Numbered from the stretch's first letter, positions 45,683 through 56,157 are shown. The stretch: DNA of 64,000 bases from Pseudoalteromonas rhizosphaerae (GCF_902498845.1 NZ_CABVLM010000010.1:144045-208044), one strand, 5' to 3'. A program made the numbers and translations. Notes: a model not told the origin generated them from the sequence alone.

Positions 45683-46798
45683 ATGGAATTACAGTTATCA
45701 CTTAAAAAAGAGCACTATACCCTTGGTGAAGTCGTTAGTGGCTATGTCGATATCGAGCTAGATTCACCTAAATTATTTAACGAAATCTATGTTAGCTGTT
45801 ACTGGAAATTACATGGCGGCGGCAGAACTGAACAACACGAGAAATATAAAGTAGTTCTTCAGACTGATGAAGCCCCCTTGCCTGCAGGAAAGCATCACCT
45901 CCCCTTTCAGTTTGCGATGGATGACTATCCGATAACCTGGCACGGCGATAAATTATCGATAGATTGGTATATCATAGCTTACGCGGATATTCCCCTGGGC
46001 TGGGATAAAAAAGTTATTAAAAAATATTCACTTGATTATTCAAACCAATCTTCAATTCCTTTTAAACCAACGTTTTCGACGCAAACACCGGGGGCAATCC
46101 AAATAGAATACGAGCTTTTTTCCAAAAATGAGCAAGGTGAGTCACAATTAGTTCGTCGCCTTCCTCCCCAACAGCCAGCAGAAGTGGAAAATGTGTATGA
46201 AGGGCATGGAAATTCTAAACCGCTTCAGTTTCGTATTCGCTTAACACTGTTTTCAATCTTGTTAAGCCTGATTGCCATCCCAAGCCTATGGGCTCCATCT
46301 ACCTTTGGATGGATATGCACGGCTTTATGGTTATTTTTTGTTCCTAAAACCTATTTTTACTATCGCAAAGAATTGGATCGTAGTCGCTGTGGGCCAATAT
46401 CAATCAAAGTTGATCACCAAGATTTTAAACCAGGGCAAACTATTAAAATCAAATACAAAGTGTCACCTACGCAAGCCGTAAAGATAAAAAGGCTAGTTGC
46501 TCGTATTGAAGTTCTTGAGGTATTTTTTGTTTTTTCCGCCAATGATGATGACAGTTCCTTTAATAGAAAAAGAATTGTCCGTCACGTGACACAGATTGAA
46601 GAAATTGAAGTTAAAAAGGAGTTCATACTTAGCCCCGGTAAAGATGATGAAAACACTGTACTGATTACACTACCAAAGAACCTGATGCACGCGTTTCGCA
46701 CGGTAAATAATCAAATATTACCTCAGATAGCCATACATATAGAAACGGAACATTGTCGCGATATAAGTGCAGCAGTTGCGCTGAATATTACGCCTTAA
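45683..46798 (+). CDS. Arrestin-like protein with central membrane hairpin
   Basis: Started at ATG 45683, the protein has 371 residues. The N-terminal 150 residues form an arrestin-like beta sandwich (LQLSLKKEHYTLGEVVSGYVDIELD and the PAGKHHLPFQF strand), as in bacterial Spo0M-like and eukaryotic arrestin-domain proteins. Two membrane helices follow (about 190-225), then a second beta domain beginning DHQDFKPGQTIKIKY. A weak upstream ribosome site makes the start uncertain; an extension to 45533 is open. Role unknown; such proteins may act as scaffolds at the membrane. Confidence 0.6.
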   Translation: MELQLSLKKEHYTLGEVVSGYVDIELDSPKLFNEIYVSCYWKLHGGGRTEQHEKYKVVLQTDEAPLPAGKHHLPFQFAMDDYPITWHGDKLSIDWYIIAYADIPLGWDKKVIKKYSLDYSNQSSIPFKPTFSTQTPGAIQIEYELFSKNEQGESQLVRRLPPQQPAEVENVYEGHGNSKPLQFRIRLTLFSILLSLIAIPSLWAPSTFGWICTALWLFFVPKTYFYYRKELDRSRCGPISIKVDHQDFKPGQTIKIKYKVSPTQAVKIKRLVARIEVLEVFFVFSANDDDSSFNRKRIVRHVTQIEEIEVKKEFILSPGKDDENTVLITLPKNLMHAFRTVNNQILPQIAIHIETEHCRDISAAVALNITP

Positions 46799-47274
46799 TT
46801 AATCCAGTTTTTTGATTACTGTAAACGGCGAAGGTGCTCGGTAACCTATCTCAAAACTTAATGTAATATTTTGCTAGTGATTAAATAGAAAGAACCAAAC
46901 AGGATCACAAGCTGGTAATTACGACTGTTTACCCCTGATAGGTAGTGATGTACCTGTTGCTGTTCAGTTTGAAACCCTTCAGCCCTGATTTGGATCACCA
47001 CGTTAGCAAGTAAAACTATTAGCCAATGCCTTATTCGTCGCCTCATAGCTATATTAAGTTCTCAGGCTAAAGCCCAAGCTACAAATCCACACGCGCCGGC
47101 AAGCTTGGCGCCTACAAAAGCTGATTTTAACACTAATATTAAATTCATTAGCCGATTAATCCACATCTACAAATTCAGTAATTACTTTTAAATATTTAAT
47201 CCTCCCACCTTGCATTTACCTAAAAAGTGAACTTAATTAAAAAAGTAATGGAACTTCATCAAAAGGAATTTGCA
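46799..47274. other. Non-coding stretch between arrestin-like and CBM genes
   Basis: No convincing gene. A 62-codon minus-strand ORF at 46858 has low-complexity content and no ribosome site. Sequence near 47080-47120 (CACGCGCCGGCAAGCTTGGCGCC) forms a GC-rich imperfect hairpin. Confidence 0.4.
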
Positions 47275-48132
47275 ATGACTAAACTCATCATTATTGCTTG
47301 GTTACTTTTTTGTTCGCACGCTTACGCGACAAATATTTTTAAGCTTAACCCAGAATCTAAAAATGTAGATTTAACTTCTATTCAACCAAACCACCCTCAC
47401 TGGAATGCCAGCTCAATTTATGTAGCCGGTGATGTTGTGACTCACAACAACAGCTTATTTATTGCCGCTTTTTGGGTTAAAGGCATTGAACCGATAGAAA
47501 ACCAACCCCATTGGGATGGTTGGATTTGGCTGCAAAATACTGTGATAGAAAAATGGCAAGCAAACAAAGTGTATCAAGGTGGCAACCTTGTAAAACACGG
47601 AGCCGACTACTACCTTGCCCGCTACTGGAATGAGAATAACGAACCCGCCCCCCACAGTAGTTGGCAAAAAATTAAAGATTTATTTTACCAAAGCCCAGAT
47701 TTACCACCTGAACACCCTGACGACTATAAAACGCTGGACGGTGTTGACCAAAACGATAACGGTATTCGTGATGATTATGAGCGCTATGTGTATAAAAAGT
47801 TTGATTCTCCACAGCTTATCACCTTTAGTTTAGGCGCAGCTTCAACATTACAACTGGTTATTGATATTGAACAAGGGCGTATACCAAATTTAGATACTGA
47901 GATCGGTAAGCAGATTATTTTGGATATGATCAACATAAGCTACTGTGTTCGATATTTGCAATATTCACATCCACACTTTAGAGAACCCGAAATTTTATAC
48001 TTTAATACGATAGATAGAGCTTACGCTAACCGAAAAAGCCAAAATAAAATTAGTGACTATATTGCTTGGGATGACGGTTTTCATCGAAGTGCTGATCAAG
48101 ACTGCAATATCCTTAAGAAGGACATAAAATGA
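47275..48132 (+). CDS. Secreted protein with two chitin-binding-like modules
   Basis: The ATG at 47275 follows AAAAGGAA and starts a signal peptide (MTKLIIIAWLLFCSHAYA), giving 285 residues. Two short modules of the CBM5/12 (ChtBD3) type follow: WNASSIYVAGDVVTHNNSLFIAAFWVKG and WQANKVYQGGNLVKHGADYYLARYWN. Their aromatic pattern binds chitin or other beta-glucans. The C-terminal 130 residues (DQNDNGIRDDYERYV) match no hydrolase I know. The likely role is attachment to polysaccharides outside the cell. Confidence 0.75.
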   Translation: MTKLIIIAWLLFCSHAYATNIFKLNPESKNVDLTSIQPNHPHWNASSIYVAGDVVTHNNSLFIAAFWVKGIEPIENQPHWDGWIWLQNTVIEKWQANKVYQGGNLVKHGADYYLARYWNENNEPAPHSSWQKIKDLFYQSPDLPPEHPDDYKTLDGVDQNDNGIRDDYERYVYKKFDSPQLITFSLGAASTLQLVIDIEQGRIPNLDTEIGKQIILDMINISYCVRYLQYSHPHFREPEILYFNTIDRAYANRKSQNKISDYIAWDDGFHRSADQDCNILKKDIK

Positions 48133-48306
48133 TTAAATTATATTTGCTTAAAGTCTAACTAATTTAATGCCGGTCGCGGATGTATCCCAAAAATCAGCAA
48201 AAAGCCAATAATGGGTGAGTACTTTGGTTCTTCATATCAACACGCAGAATGTTATGCACAAAGAACCAAAAAATCAAAAACAAAATAAACACTGTTTTAT
48301 AAAAAA

Positions 48307-49146
48307 CTAGCGATCAATGCATCTCTCGCTACATAGCTCAATTAACCAATTGGGCAGCGGATATTTGGCGTATACCGTGCCTAAAAAGTTATCCCACGCT
48401 TTATCTTTGAGTTGTTCAATTTCACTCTCAGATACCAACCCTTTATATAGCTGGGCAAAATCTTTTAAAAACTGTATATCACGACGCCGACTATTTTTGG
48501 CGTATCCTTTACCTGCGTAGTGAATAAAGTCAGCATCTAAATAACCTTCTTTGCCAGACATATCCATTCGGTTAAAAGCTTTGTCAAATGAGCTGTGTGC
48601 GATGCCATTTTTATGGAGTGTATAATTGAAATAGCTCTGGTCATAATGCGTTATTTTATTACAAACCTTGTGTAAATCATCGAGCGTAGTCTTTTTAAAA
48701 AGTGGACATTGGCTAGACGTCAGAATGATACCCGCATTGTAGTAAATAGGTCGATTACTCTTAAGCGGCCAGTCGACTTTTCCAAGCGCATCACATACCA
48801 TTGCTACATCTTGCTCACGCTCTTGAATAATACCTTCATCAAACCAATAAGCAGTTTGCAAATCGGTATAAAGGTCAAAAACATTTCTAGCATGAGGTGT
48901 AATTAAAACATCAGCGTCTACGTAGAGCACTCTGTCATATGTTTCGAGCAATTCACCTATTCTCAGCTTTTCTGTCCACGCAGGGCTTGCATTGTATATT
49001 GGGTTTTCGATCTTTATCGGATAGTGCAATTGGTCAGATATTATTAAATCTGCACCGACTTTTTCGGCGTAATGCTTAAAACTCAAAATTGCGGCTTTAT
49101 ACATTGGGTTATCGCCAATGGCAAGGGTAAATATGGCTTTTTTCAT
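48307..49146 (-). CDS. Glycosyltransferase, GT8-like
   Basis: This 279-residue GT-A fold enzyme has the metal-binding DAD motif (YVDADVLI, 77-79), the YYNAGIILTSS acceptor-site run and a downstream HYAGKG segment with the second metal-binding histidine, as in GT8 galactosyl/glucosyltransferases. It has no membrane segment or signal peptide. No polysaccharide genes lie nearby, so its acceptor is unknown; it may be another orphan in this accessory region. Confidence 0.8.
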   Translation of the reverse strand: MKKAIFTLAIGDNPMYKAAILSFKHYAEKVGADLIISDQLHYPIKIENPIYNASPAWTEKLRIGELLETYDRVLYVDADVLITPHARNVFDLYTDLQTAYWFDEGIIQEREQDVAMVCDALGKVDWPLKSNRPIYYNAGIILTSSQCPLFKKTTLDDLHKVCNKITHYDQSYFNYTLHKNGIAHSSFDKAFNRMDMSGKEGYLDADFIHYAGKGYAKNSRRRDIQFLKDFAQLYKGLVSESEIEQLKDKAWDNFLGTVYAKYPLPNWLIELCSERCIDR

Positions 49147-50181
49147 GCGTTATCTCAGAGTCCTTTGTTCAGTTATTTATTTTATCCTAATACCCAAAAG
49201 TTTCCCAAGAATTGGCCTTATATATCAATGAACTAATAGTATTGAAAATTTGGGGGAGTACGGGAACAATCATGGTGTTTTGTGATTTTATGAACCGCTA
49301 AAAAACAGCACGAAAGACCATGAATGCTTTACTATTTTGCACAATATACTCCGCGCTGTCACCCCCAACCCAATCCATAAAGCTAGATTTAATACTTTAG
49401 TCGCTGCCGTTAAATCTCTTTTGCACTGTCAGCAATGCACCTTAACTTCTATCGCTCGCTATTTAAATTCAAAAACAACTGAAAACATGATACTAAATGT
49501 ATTGACCGACGGTTCATTAAAGCTCGCTCTTTGCCCCCTATCGGGAAAGCACGTTCAGCTTTTAGCACCATTATCCAAAAGTACAAAAACAATTTATTTT
49601 AATGCACAAACTGATCCTGCCAAGTGATTGCCGACCCGTGATTGTGATGGACACGGATTTTAAAGTCCTGTGGCTCTAGCCGCACGAAAAAATGGCTAGC
49701 ATTATACCAGCCGGTTTCGCGGTACGACACACCTGAAAAAGGACCGTTAATAATTATTTTGGGGGTTCCCTTAGACATCACGCAATACTCAACGTATCGG
49801 ACTCGAGCAAACAGACGAGTATTTTACGACGTTGCCCGGTACTACTCTTTATGAAAACCAGATTGAGTCCGCGATAGCGAACGTTGACTAGGTGAACAAA
49901 CATTTGGGAGATACGCGATACTGCACGCTCTTAACCAGTAGTATAGTCGCCCTTGTGACATTATTCTTCAACTAATGGGTCAATTAACCTTAGCTTTGGA
50001 TAATAAATAGGCTAACCCAAACCTCAAGTTACTTACACTACATAGTCTATAATTTAGCCAAATAAATTGAAAAAATAGCGTACTTGTTCTAGAGTGTAAA
50101 CTTAATGGTAAAAAACCAAAATAAACTCATATAACATTGATTTATATTGTTTTTACCTACCCAATTGACTAAGGATAGCCA
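49147..50181. other. Gene-poor stretch with an IS4-like relic
   Basis: Apart from the transposase fragment at 49319-49627 I see no real gene. The 60-codon minus-strand ORF at 49599 (GWYNASHFFVRLEPQD) may be another gene remnant, but I cannot place it. The promoter of the M4 peptidase gene must lie near 50100-50170. Confidence 0.45.
49319..49627 (+). pseudogene. IS4/IS10-like transposase N-terminal fragment
   Basis: The frame reads LHNILRAVTPNPIHKARFN then LVAAVKSLLHCQQCTLTSIARYLNSKT, the recognisable N-terminal domain of IS4-group transposases. It then diverges after TTENM and stops at 49625-49627. The DDE core is missing. Confidence 0.6.
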
Positions 50182-52350
50182 ATGATTTTTTTTCAATCAC
50201 TTTTATTGCCCTCAAATCTCATCCAATTAAATCTTATTCGATTTAAACAATGTATCTCTATATTTATTACTTTATTTCTTGTTGCGTGTGGCGGCGGCAG
50301 CTCTGACTCTCCTGCAATTAAACAGCCGCCAATTGAAGAACAGCTAAACCCTGTTACTGAAGTGCCAACGAATCAAATATTACATGCGTTTTTTCGTGAT
50401 CAAGATAGTTCTATTGGCAAACTATCTGGCATCGTAACAATTGTCGCCCCTGAAGTTATTGATAGTGACTCCGCTAAAGTTGAGTCTGTGTGGGTTTATT
50501 GGGTAGATGAGCAAGGAAATAAACAGGGCGATGCGTGGTTAAAAACTATGGATAAAGCGGTTTATCATCTTGATATTCCAAAGGATACAAGTATACCTGC
50601 AAATACCAATGCGCTATTGCTTTTGCCGGTAAACACCATTGGACAGGCCACAAAAGGTACCCTTATTCCCTTTCATGATTTCATAGGTAATGCTGAATTA
50701 TCGGGGCCTGGGGGGAATAAAGTTCACACTTGGGATTATGGCGTAGGTCGCAAGAAAATTTCAATTCAGCGCACAGAAGAGCAAGGTGGATTATGTATCT
50801 TTGATAATGGTTTAGTCAGCATTACTCATATGAATAATACTAAGGATGAAGCTGGGGAGAGTAATAATAGCAATAAGTTCCCTAACGACGTTAATGAGAA
50901 TGCTTTCCCTCCTTATTCATTTTTATGTGATACGCAGCCGACACATTCCGAAGATATGATTTCTGATGAGACTGGGGTCTGGACATATTCAACGCTTAAT
51001 GACGCCATGTTTTACGGCACATTCGTTTACAATAGCTTTGTTAAATACCTTGGGGAGCCGCCACTGGAAGACAAAATTAGAATCCGTGTTCACTATGGTC
51101 AACAATATGAACAAGGCGCCTTTTGGGATGGTGCATATGCCAACTTTGGTGATGCGTATCCGTTATTTTACTCTATGGCTTCACTTGACATCATTGCGCA
51201 CGAAGTGGGCCATGGGGTTTTAAATAGAGTGTCTGATTTAAATCAATTCGATCATGAAATTAGTACTGATGCTCGTACCTTACACGAAGCCTTTGGCGAT
51301 ATATCAGGTGTAATGGCAAAATACGAGTTTACGGGACATTCAGATAATTGGATTCACGGCCAAGAAAATGGCGGTTTTATTCGTCATCTCGATCAGATAA
51401 AAACTGAAAATGGCGCCATTGACAGTTTTCTTGATTATGAAGAGGCTGGTGATAATTTCTATTTACGCATTGGTATGATCACTTATCCATTTTATTTACT
51501 ATCAAATCAATGGGGCATAGAGCCTACCTATAAAGTGTATTTAAATTCAGCCAAGGTCTGTTGGAGTGCGTTGACCACACTAACTGAAGCTGCTGAATGT
51601 ATTAAACAACAAGCTGGTGTTGCTGGCTTATCTGAAGAAGATGTCGTTGAAGCTTTTAAGGTGGTAAAGATAAAACTTTATGAGCAAGGAGTGCTCAGCC
51701 ATTTTAATGCAGATAAAATTAAATTAAGCACTCAGTTTACCGATGATAGCCGCTCAACGAATCAAGTCGTTCAATGGTTATGGGATTTTGGCGATGGTCA
51801 AACTTCAACAGAAGCCAGCCCTAAGCATATCTTCGCAGAATCAGGAAGTTACCTAATTAAGTTGACAGTAACTGATCAATCCGATGATCAAGATACCTTT
51901 GAACGGCTTATTCAGGTAACAGATCAGTATTGCTCAATAAACTCAGCTAGCGTCGATAAGCACATCACTCATGTTTCTATTGGTGGCAACGACATTAATT
52001 ATAACTCAACAGCATGGGACTATACCCAAATGCCGATAGAGCTGATAAATCCCAGTAATACTATCATCAACATTCAAGGAGATACTGGAGTAACAGAGCG
52101 ATCTACCTCATGGAAAGTCTGGATTGACCTCAACGATAATGGAATTTATGGTGATGAGGCTAATGAGCTTGTCGTCGATAAATTTGTCGAAGAGGGGAAA
52201 CCTTATGGCCTTAATACTACACTCGATTTATCAACGCTGCCAAATAGTAGTCAGGCTAAATTTATGAGAATTATTGGTGACTATACCGTTTTTGGCCCTT
52301 GTTCTTCGAGTATAGGAGAAGCGCTAGATTTAAGTGTGAGTTGGCAGTAA
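50182..52350 (+). CDS. M4-family metalloprotease lipoprotein with PKD and GEVED-like domains
   Basis: A 722-residue exported protease. A membrane/lipobox segment ends at LVAC (about residue 36) followed by GGGSSDSP, so it is probably lipidated. The thermolysin-type core has HEVGHG (His340, Glu341, His344) and the third ligand in TLHEAFGDI near 368. A PKD domain follows (about 500-580; WDFGDGQTSTEASPKHIF), then a C-terminal GEVED-like beta domain (WKVWIDLNDNGIYGDEANE). There is no propeptide of the usual large size; about 200 residues precede the core. It should degrade extracellular protein at the cell surface. Confidence 0.85.
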   Translation: MIFFQSLLLPSNLIQLNLIRFKQCISIFITLFLVACGGGSSDSPAIKQPPIEEQLNPVTEVPTNQILHAFFRDQDSSIGKLSGIVTIVAPEVIDSDSAKVESVWVYWVDEQGNKQGDAWLKTMDKAVYHLDIPKDTSIPANTNALLLLPVNTIGQATKGTLIPFHDFIGNAELSGPGGNKVHTWDYGVGRKKISIQRTEEQGGLCIFDNGLVSITHMNNTKDEAGESNNSNKFPNDVNENAFPPYSFLCDTQPTHSEDMISDETGVWTYSTLNDAMFYGTFVYNSFVKYLGEPPLEDKIRIRVHYGQQYEQGAFWDGAYANFGDAYPLFYSMASLDIIAHEVGHGVLNRVSDLNQFDHEISTDARTLHEAFGDISGVMAKYEFTGHSDNWIHGQENGGFIRHLDQIKTENGAIDSFLDYEEAGDNFYLRIGMITYPFYLLSNQWGIEPTYKVYLNSAKVCWSALTTLTEAAECIKQQAGVAGLSEEDVVEAFKVVKIKLYEQGVLSHFNADKIKLSTQFTDDSRSTNQVVQWLWDFGDGQTSTEASPKHIFAESGSYLIKLTVTDQSDDQDTFERLIQVTDQYCSINSASVDKHITHVSIGGNDINYNSTAWDYTQMPIELINPSNTIINIQGDTGVTERSTSWKVWIDLNDNGIYGDEANELVVDKFVEEGKPYGLNTTLDLSTLPNSSQAKFMRIIGDYTVFGPCSSSIGEALDLSVSWQ

Positions 52351-52369
52351 ATTCGGTTAATACATCTTA

Positions 52370-52630
52370 TTGAAGAGAGCGATTTATACGAGAGCGTGCT
52401 GAACTTTGCGGTATAAAAAACAAACAGCAAAAAATACGGTGTAATTGAATTCGCTAAAAACGTTACACCGAATCCATACGCCAAGATAAATGTTAACAAA
52501 CGCGACATGGAATGTCTTATCAAAAGTAATGTGCTTAGGGGATCAAGGCGATCCCTCAGAACTTAACCCCTTTGTCGCTTTGTCGCTTTGTTCAGCATTC
52601 AGCTTCAAATTTTCTTAAGATCCAACCTAT
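52370..52630 (+). mobile_element. Degraded 3' end of an IS4-family element
   Basis: Plus-strand frames show scraps such as VLSKVMCLGDQGDPSELNP, resembling the C terminus of IS4-type transposases. The element ends in TTTTCTTAAGATCCAACCTAT (52610-52630, the same 21 bases as 56022-56042). Read outwards, the identical end at 56022 belongs to an N-terminal fragment on the other strand, so these are the two inverted ends of one IS family. Confidence 0.55.
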
Positions 52631-52814
52631 AGGTAAATTATAAATCCAGACCTTTGATATATGAAGTTAAGTTCTTACTGGTTAAACAAAGAGTTGTAGC
52701 TTTTAATAAAAAAATCATCTAGGTTTTTTCTATTTTTTCCACCATTTAGATTTTTTATAAGATTTTTATTGCTTAGTTTTCCACTATTACTCTCTCATTA
52801 AAAAGGAAAACTAA
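52631..52814. other. Promoter region of the FGE/CBM6 gene
   Basis: AT-rich, no ORF. Directly before the ATG lies AAAAGGAAAAC, a good ribosome site. Confidence 0.4.
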
Positions 52815-54476
52815 ATGAAAATAAACAAATTAATAATTCCTCTCTTCTTGTCGATTAATAGCCCTGCAGTTTATGCAAATGAAAGTACCAGTGGTTTGAT
52901 TGAACCCATCATGGTCACGATACCTGCGGGTACTTTTCAGATGGGCGATATAGATAAAGAAGATGCCCAGCCTGTTCATAAGGTAACGCTACCCGAGTTT
53001 AGCTTAGGAAAATATGAAGTAACCGTCAGAGAGTTTCGTCACTTTGTTAAAGAGTCTGGCTATGACATGCCGACTAAATGCATCCATCAATTAAATGGCT
53101 GGTTTAATTATGGAGCAACAGCAGGCACATGGGAAAACAACTCGCTCAACACCAGTGACTTTCAACCCGTTAATTGTATTGGCTGGAAATCGGCTAATGC
53201 TTACGTTCAATGGTTGGCTGAGAAAACAGGTCGCCCTTATCGCCTGCCCAGTGAAGCTGAATGGGAATACGCAGCAAGAGCAGGCACAAGCAGTAAATAT
53301 TATTTTGGTGACGACCCCGACCAAACCCTCGTTTGTGAATACGAGAATACGGCTGATTTAACGGGCGAAAATATACTACAACGCGATACCAATACCAGCT
53401 ATGTTAACTTCTTCAATGGTAAGTCAAACTGTGTTGATCACTCAGCTTATGCAAGCATCGTTGGTATGTATAAACCAAATCCATTTGGTCTACATGACAT
53501 GATTAGTAATGTGGTTGAATTTACTGCTGACTGTTACAAAAAAAACTATAGAAATGCACCCACTAATGGCCAACCATGGACAGATGAGAATTGTGAATTC
53601 CGCGTAGCACGAGGTGGTAGCTGGCATTGGAATACATTTGCGGTTAGTGAAAGAGGCGTCATGGGTAAAGACTTTATCGGTGCAGTAGAAGGATTTAGGA
53701 TTGCACTTGATGGCGCAGCCCCTGCAATGGGAGGCAACACCAAGCAGTTTAAAAAAACGCTAAAAATAGCGCAACACAGTGAAGGGTTAAGGCGTGATGC
53801 GGTTTTACCCTACCCAGACACGGTCACTAATTTAACCATAAAACAACAACAAGGTCTTGTTACTTTAAGCTGGGACAAGAGCGAACAAACAGATATTGAA
53901 AGTTATCGTGTTTACAGGAACTCAGCGATAGGCAGCACATTTAAACTATTAGCACCAAACATAGTAGAAACAATATTTAAAGATGCCAATATCGATAACC
54001 ATCAATATGAATACACGGTTGTAGCCGTTAGGCGTCATCAACAAAGTAATTACAGTAACACGGTAAAAACACAAGTCCCTTGGGTACAAATACCTGGAAG
54101 ATTAGAAGCCGAATCAGCAAGTGAGATTACCGGATCCTCCGTAGGAAGAACCTCAGATATCGATGGTAAATTCAATTTAACGGGCCAAGGCGGCATAAGT
54201 GACAAGGCGGTAATGAGCTATCAGTTAGAGGTCGCAAAATCAGGGCATTATTCGCTTAGCTACCGAGTAGCAGCTCCTGATGATACAAAAGGCTTTGCAA
54301 TATTAGTGAATGATGAAGAGCTAGCCACAGAAAAGGTAACAAGCACGGGTGGATATCATCAATGGCAAACCCAATCAGGCGCTACCATTTACTTAAACAA
54401 AGGGAAAAATAAATTGACGATACAATCACGTGATAAAAACTGGAAGCTAAACTGGGTTAACTTCAAACAGAATTAG
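52815..54476 (+). CDS. Secreted FGE-sulfatase-domain protein with FnIII and CBM6 modules
   Basis: A 553-residue exported protein. After a signal peptide (about 1-21, ending VYA) comes an FGE-sulfatase/SUMF1-type C-lectin-like domain (about 30-295): IPAGTFQMGD, EVTVREF, YRLPSEAEWEYAARAG and VARGGSW, ending GFRIAL. A fibronectin type III module (about 335-425) and a C-terminal CBM6-like module (RLEAESAS ... KGKNKLTIQSRD) follow. The paired active-site cysteines of true formylglycine-generating enzymes are not evident, so it may bind or modify carbohydrate surfaces rather than activate sulfatases. It sits between two inverted IS4 remnants and could have been carried in with them. Confidence 0.8.
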   Translation: MKINKLIIPLFLSINSPAVYANESTSGLIEPIMVTIPAGTFQMGDIDKEDAQPVHKVTLPEFSLGKYEVTVREFRHFVKESGYDMPTKCIHQLNGWFNYGATAGTWENNSLNTSDFQPVNCIGWKSANAYVQWLAEKTGRPYRLPSEAEWEYAARAGTSSKYYFGDDPDQTLVCEYENTADLTGENILQRDTNTSYVNFFNGKSNCVDHSAYASIVGMYKPNPFGLHDMISNVVEFTADCYKKNYRNAPTNGQPWTDENCEFRVARGGSWHWNTFAVSERGVMGKDFIGAVEGFRIALDGAAPAMGGNTKQFKKTLKIAQHSEGLRRDAVLPYPDTVTNLTIKQQQGLVTLSWDKSEQTDIESYRVYRNSAIGSTFKLLAPNIVETIFKDANIDNHQYEYTVVAVRRHQQSNYSNTVKTQVPWVQIPGRLEAESASEITGSSVGRTSDIDGKFNLTGQGGISDKAVMSYQLEVAKSGHYSLSYRVAAPDDTKGFAILVNDEELATEKVTSTGGYHQWQTQSGATIYLNKGKNKLTIQSRDKNWKLNWVNFKQN

Positions 54477-54494
54477 CTTATTTAATAAAGCGTC

Positions 54495-54520
54495 AAGGCA
54501 GCACTACTGCTGCCTTTTAC
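54495..54520 (+). terminator. Terminator after the FGE/CBM6 gene
   Basis: 9-bp stem AAGGCAGCA/TGCTGCCTT with a CTAC loop and a T-rich tail; it also serves the convergent minus-strand gene poorly. Confidence 0.85.
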
Positions 54521-54546
54521 GTTTTTAACTAAGCGCTTAGTACAAT

Positions 54547-55500
54547 TCATAAACTCAAAGACGTCAGCTTCTCCTCATTTATCCGTCGCCAATAGTCACT
54601 GCCTTTTTCATTGATATATTGAGAATAAAAATCATAATTTACTTGGGTATTGTCAGAGCCGCAAATCAATAGTGCGATGTCTAAACTAAGACGAAGATTA
54701 CCCGACAATTGTGCTTGCTCAAAAGTATGCTCTGCGTGAGTAATAAATGCATCAGTATCGTTTTGCGCATCTGCTAACAACGTTTTCAAGTAAGAGTTAT
54801 CTGCACTATCTAATGTAATACCTGTCATAAGTGCTTGTGCGTCTTTCAGGCGGTTTTGACTTATATAGTATTTCATTAATTGCCTACGACTCGTTCGTGC
54901 AGCCCAAAACTCAGGCGTCAATGTAGCAAGTTTTATTACTTGTTTTAAATGAGGCTCTTTATCCTCGAGGTTCTTAGTAAAAATAGCATAGTGAAACGGT
55001 ATGATAGCCAAGTGATAGCTAGGAAATTGGTAAGCCTTCATTTTACTTTCGGCTTCTGTTAAATAAAGGTATTTGTCGTCTTCTTGTTTATTTTTATGCG
55101 CCAACACAGATAAGTAAGTTAAAGCATCAAGCTCACGTTGTTTATCGTGAGCCTCAAAGGCTAATTTGGCTGATGTAAGCAGACTATGCTTAATGGCGTT
55201 ATAATCTGCCTGATTGTGACCTATCCACGACTGTGCAATCAACGCGTCGGCTTGTCGAGGTAAATCATTAATTATTTTAAATTGTTCTATCGCATTTGCC
55301 AGCTTTAAGGTGCTTAAATCAAATAGTTCTTTTCGTGTTAATACTTCACTTTGAAAGAGTAAAGCATTCCCCACATATTGGGTATTTTTTTGTGAAATAG
55401 CCGCTTTTTCAAGTTTACTTGCCATCACCATCGCTTTTTCAAACTCTCCCATCCTTAAATAAGTTTCGGTGAGCTGGCTAAGAATAATAAGATCATTAGA
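54547..55500 (-). pseudogene. TPR-repeat protein, N terminus removed by an IS
   Basis: The ATG at 55452 gives 301 residues of tandem TPR-like helices (for example ALIAQSWIGHNQADYNAIKHSLL). Upstream codons stay open and in frame to about 55500 and encode more TPR-like sequence (LIILSQLTETYLR), then meet the IS4 fragment. The gene therefore lost its 5' part when the IS inserted. The intact version may be a longer TPR-containing regulator or a signalling protein; the lost domain is unknown. Confidence 0.7.
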
Positions 55501-56042
55501 TGCAACTCAATTGCGGCAGGACTTATCGCAGTAAAGCGACCAGCAAAAACCGGAGCTAATTCATCATGTAGAGCAAATGAAGAACCATCTTGCAATAACA
55601 CTCGCTGTATTCCTCGCTGGGTAAAAAAGGTTTTATCCAGCGTGTTTACAGTCAATTTAGACATCGCTTGAATAACGAGCTCACGGACTAGCTCAGTCAA
55701 GGCTGGTTTTCGAATTTGATTATGAAAGGGTTTATAACTTATTGTGCAATTGGCCTGCGTCCGCAGGTTCTGAGGGATATCTGACAAGTTAGCGTCTTGC
55801 AGGCAAGATAAGCTTTTGAACACAGCTTTGAGCAGAGAAACGATCGACAGGCAACGGTGTCGAACTTGAAATCCGGAGGTTTTTGCAAGCTCAATGAGGT
55901 ATTTTTCTGAGATAAGGGCTTTTAATTGATTTGAAACTTGGTTAATCTGCATGTGAACTCTGTTTTTGGTCATGTTTTTATTGGCGTAACTATTTGATCA
56001 TTAACAGAGTTCAACTTCAAGTTTTCTTAAGATCCAACCTAT
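55473..56042 (-). mobile_element. IS4-family transposase, 5' fragment with its inverted repeat
   Basis: The minus-strand ORF from 55973 encodes the N-terminal part of an IS4 transposase (SFQVRHRCLSIVSLLKAVF-like run, LLQDGSSFALHDELAPVFAG with the first DDE aspartate). It stops matching at about 55500 and reads into the TPR gene. Its outer end is TTTTCTTAAGATCCAACCTAT (56022-56042). The catalytic second half is missing. Confidence 0.75.
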
Positions 56043-56082
56043 GAGGCAAGGATCAGTGTGTTTAACTTGACAGTGGGAGTCA

Positions 56083-56154
56083 TACCAACGTCCGCAGCAT
56101 GGGCTTGTTTGGAGCGCAGCGAAAAACTTGTCCCAGTGCCTGCGTTTGTTAGGC
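56083..56154 (-). other. attC-like recombination site after the signal peptidase gene
   Basis: On the minus strand the site starts with a perfect core box GCCTAAC right after the lepB-like stop codon. It has an imperfect stem (AACGCAGGCACTGGGACAAG against CAAGCCCATGCTGCGGACGTT) and a central GCTGCGC hairpin, and ends with GTTGGTA. It is 72 bp long, a usual attC size. Confidence 0.8.
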
Positions 56155-56157
56155 CAA

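Noticed and set aside
49599..49781. 60-codon minus-strand ORF
   Set aside because: It overlaps an IS4 fragment and has no identifiable family; possibly a remnant, not called as a gene.
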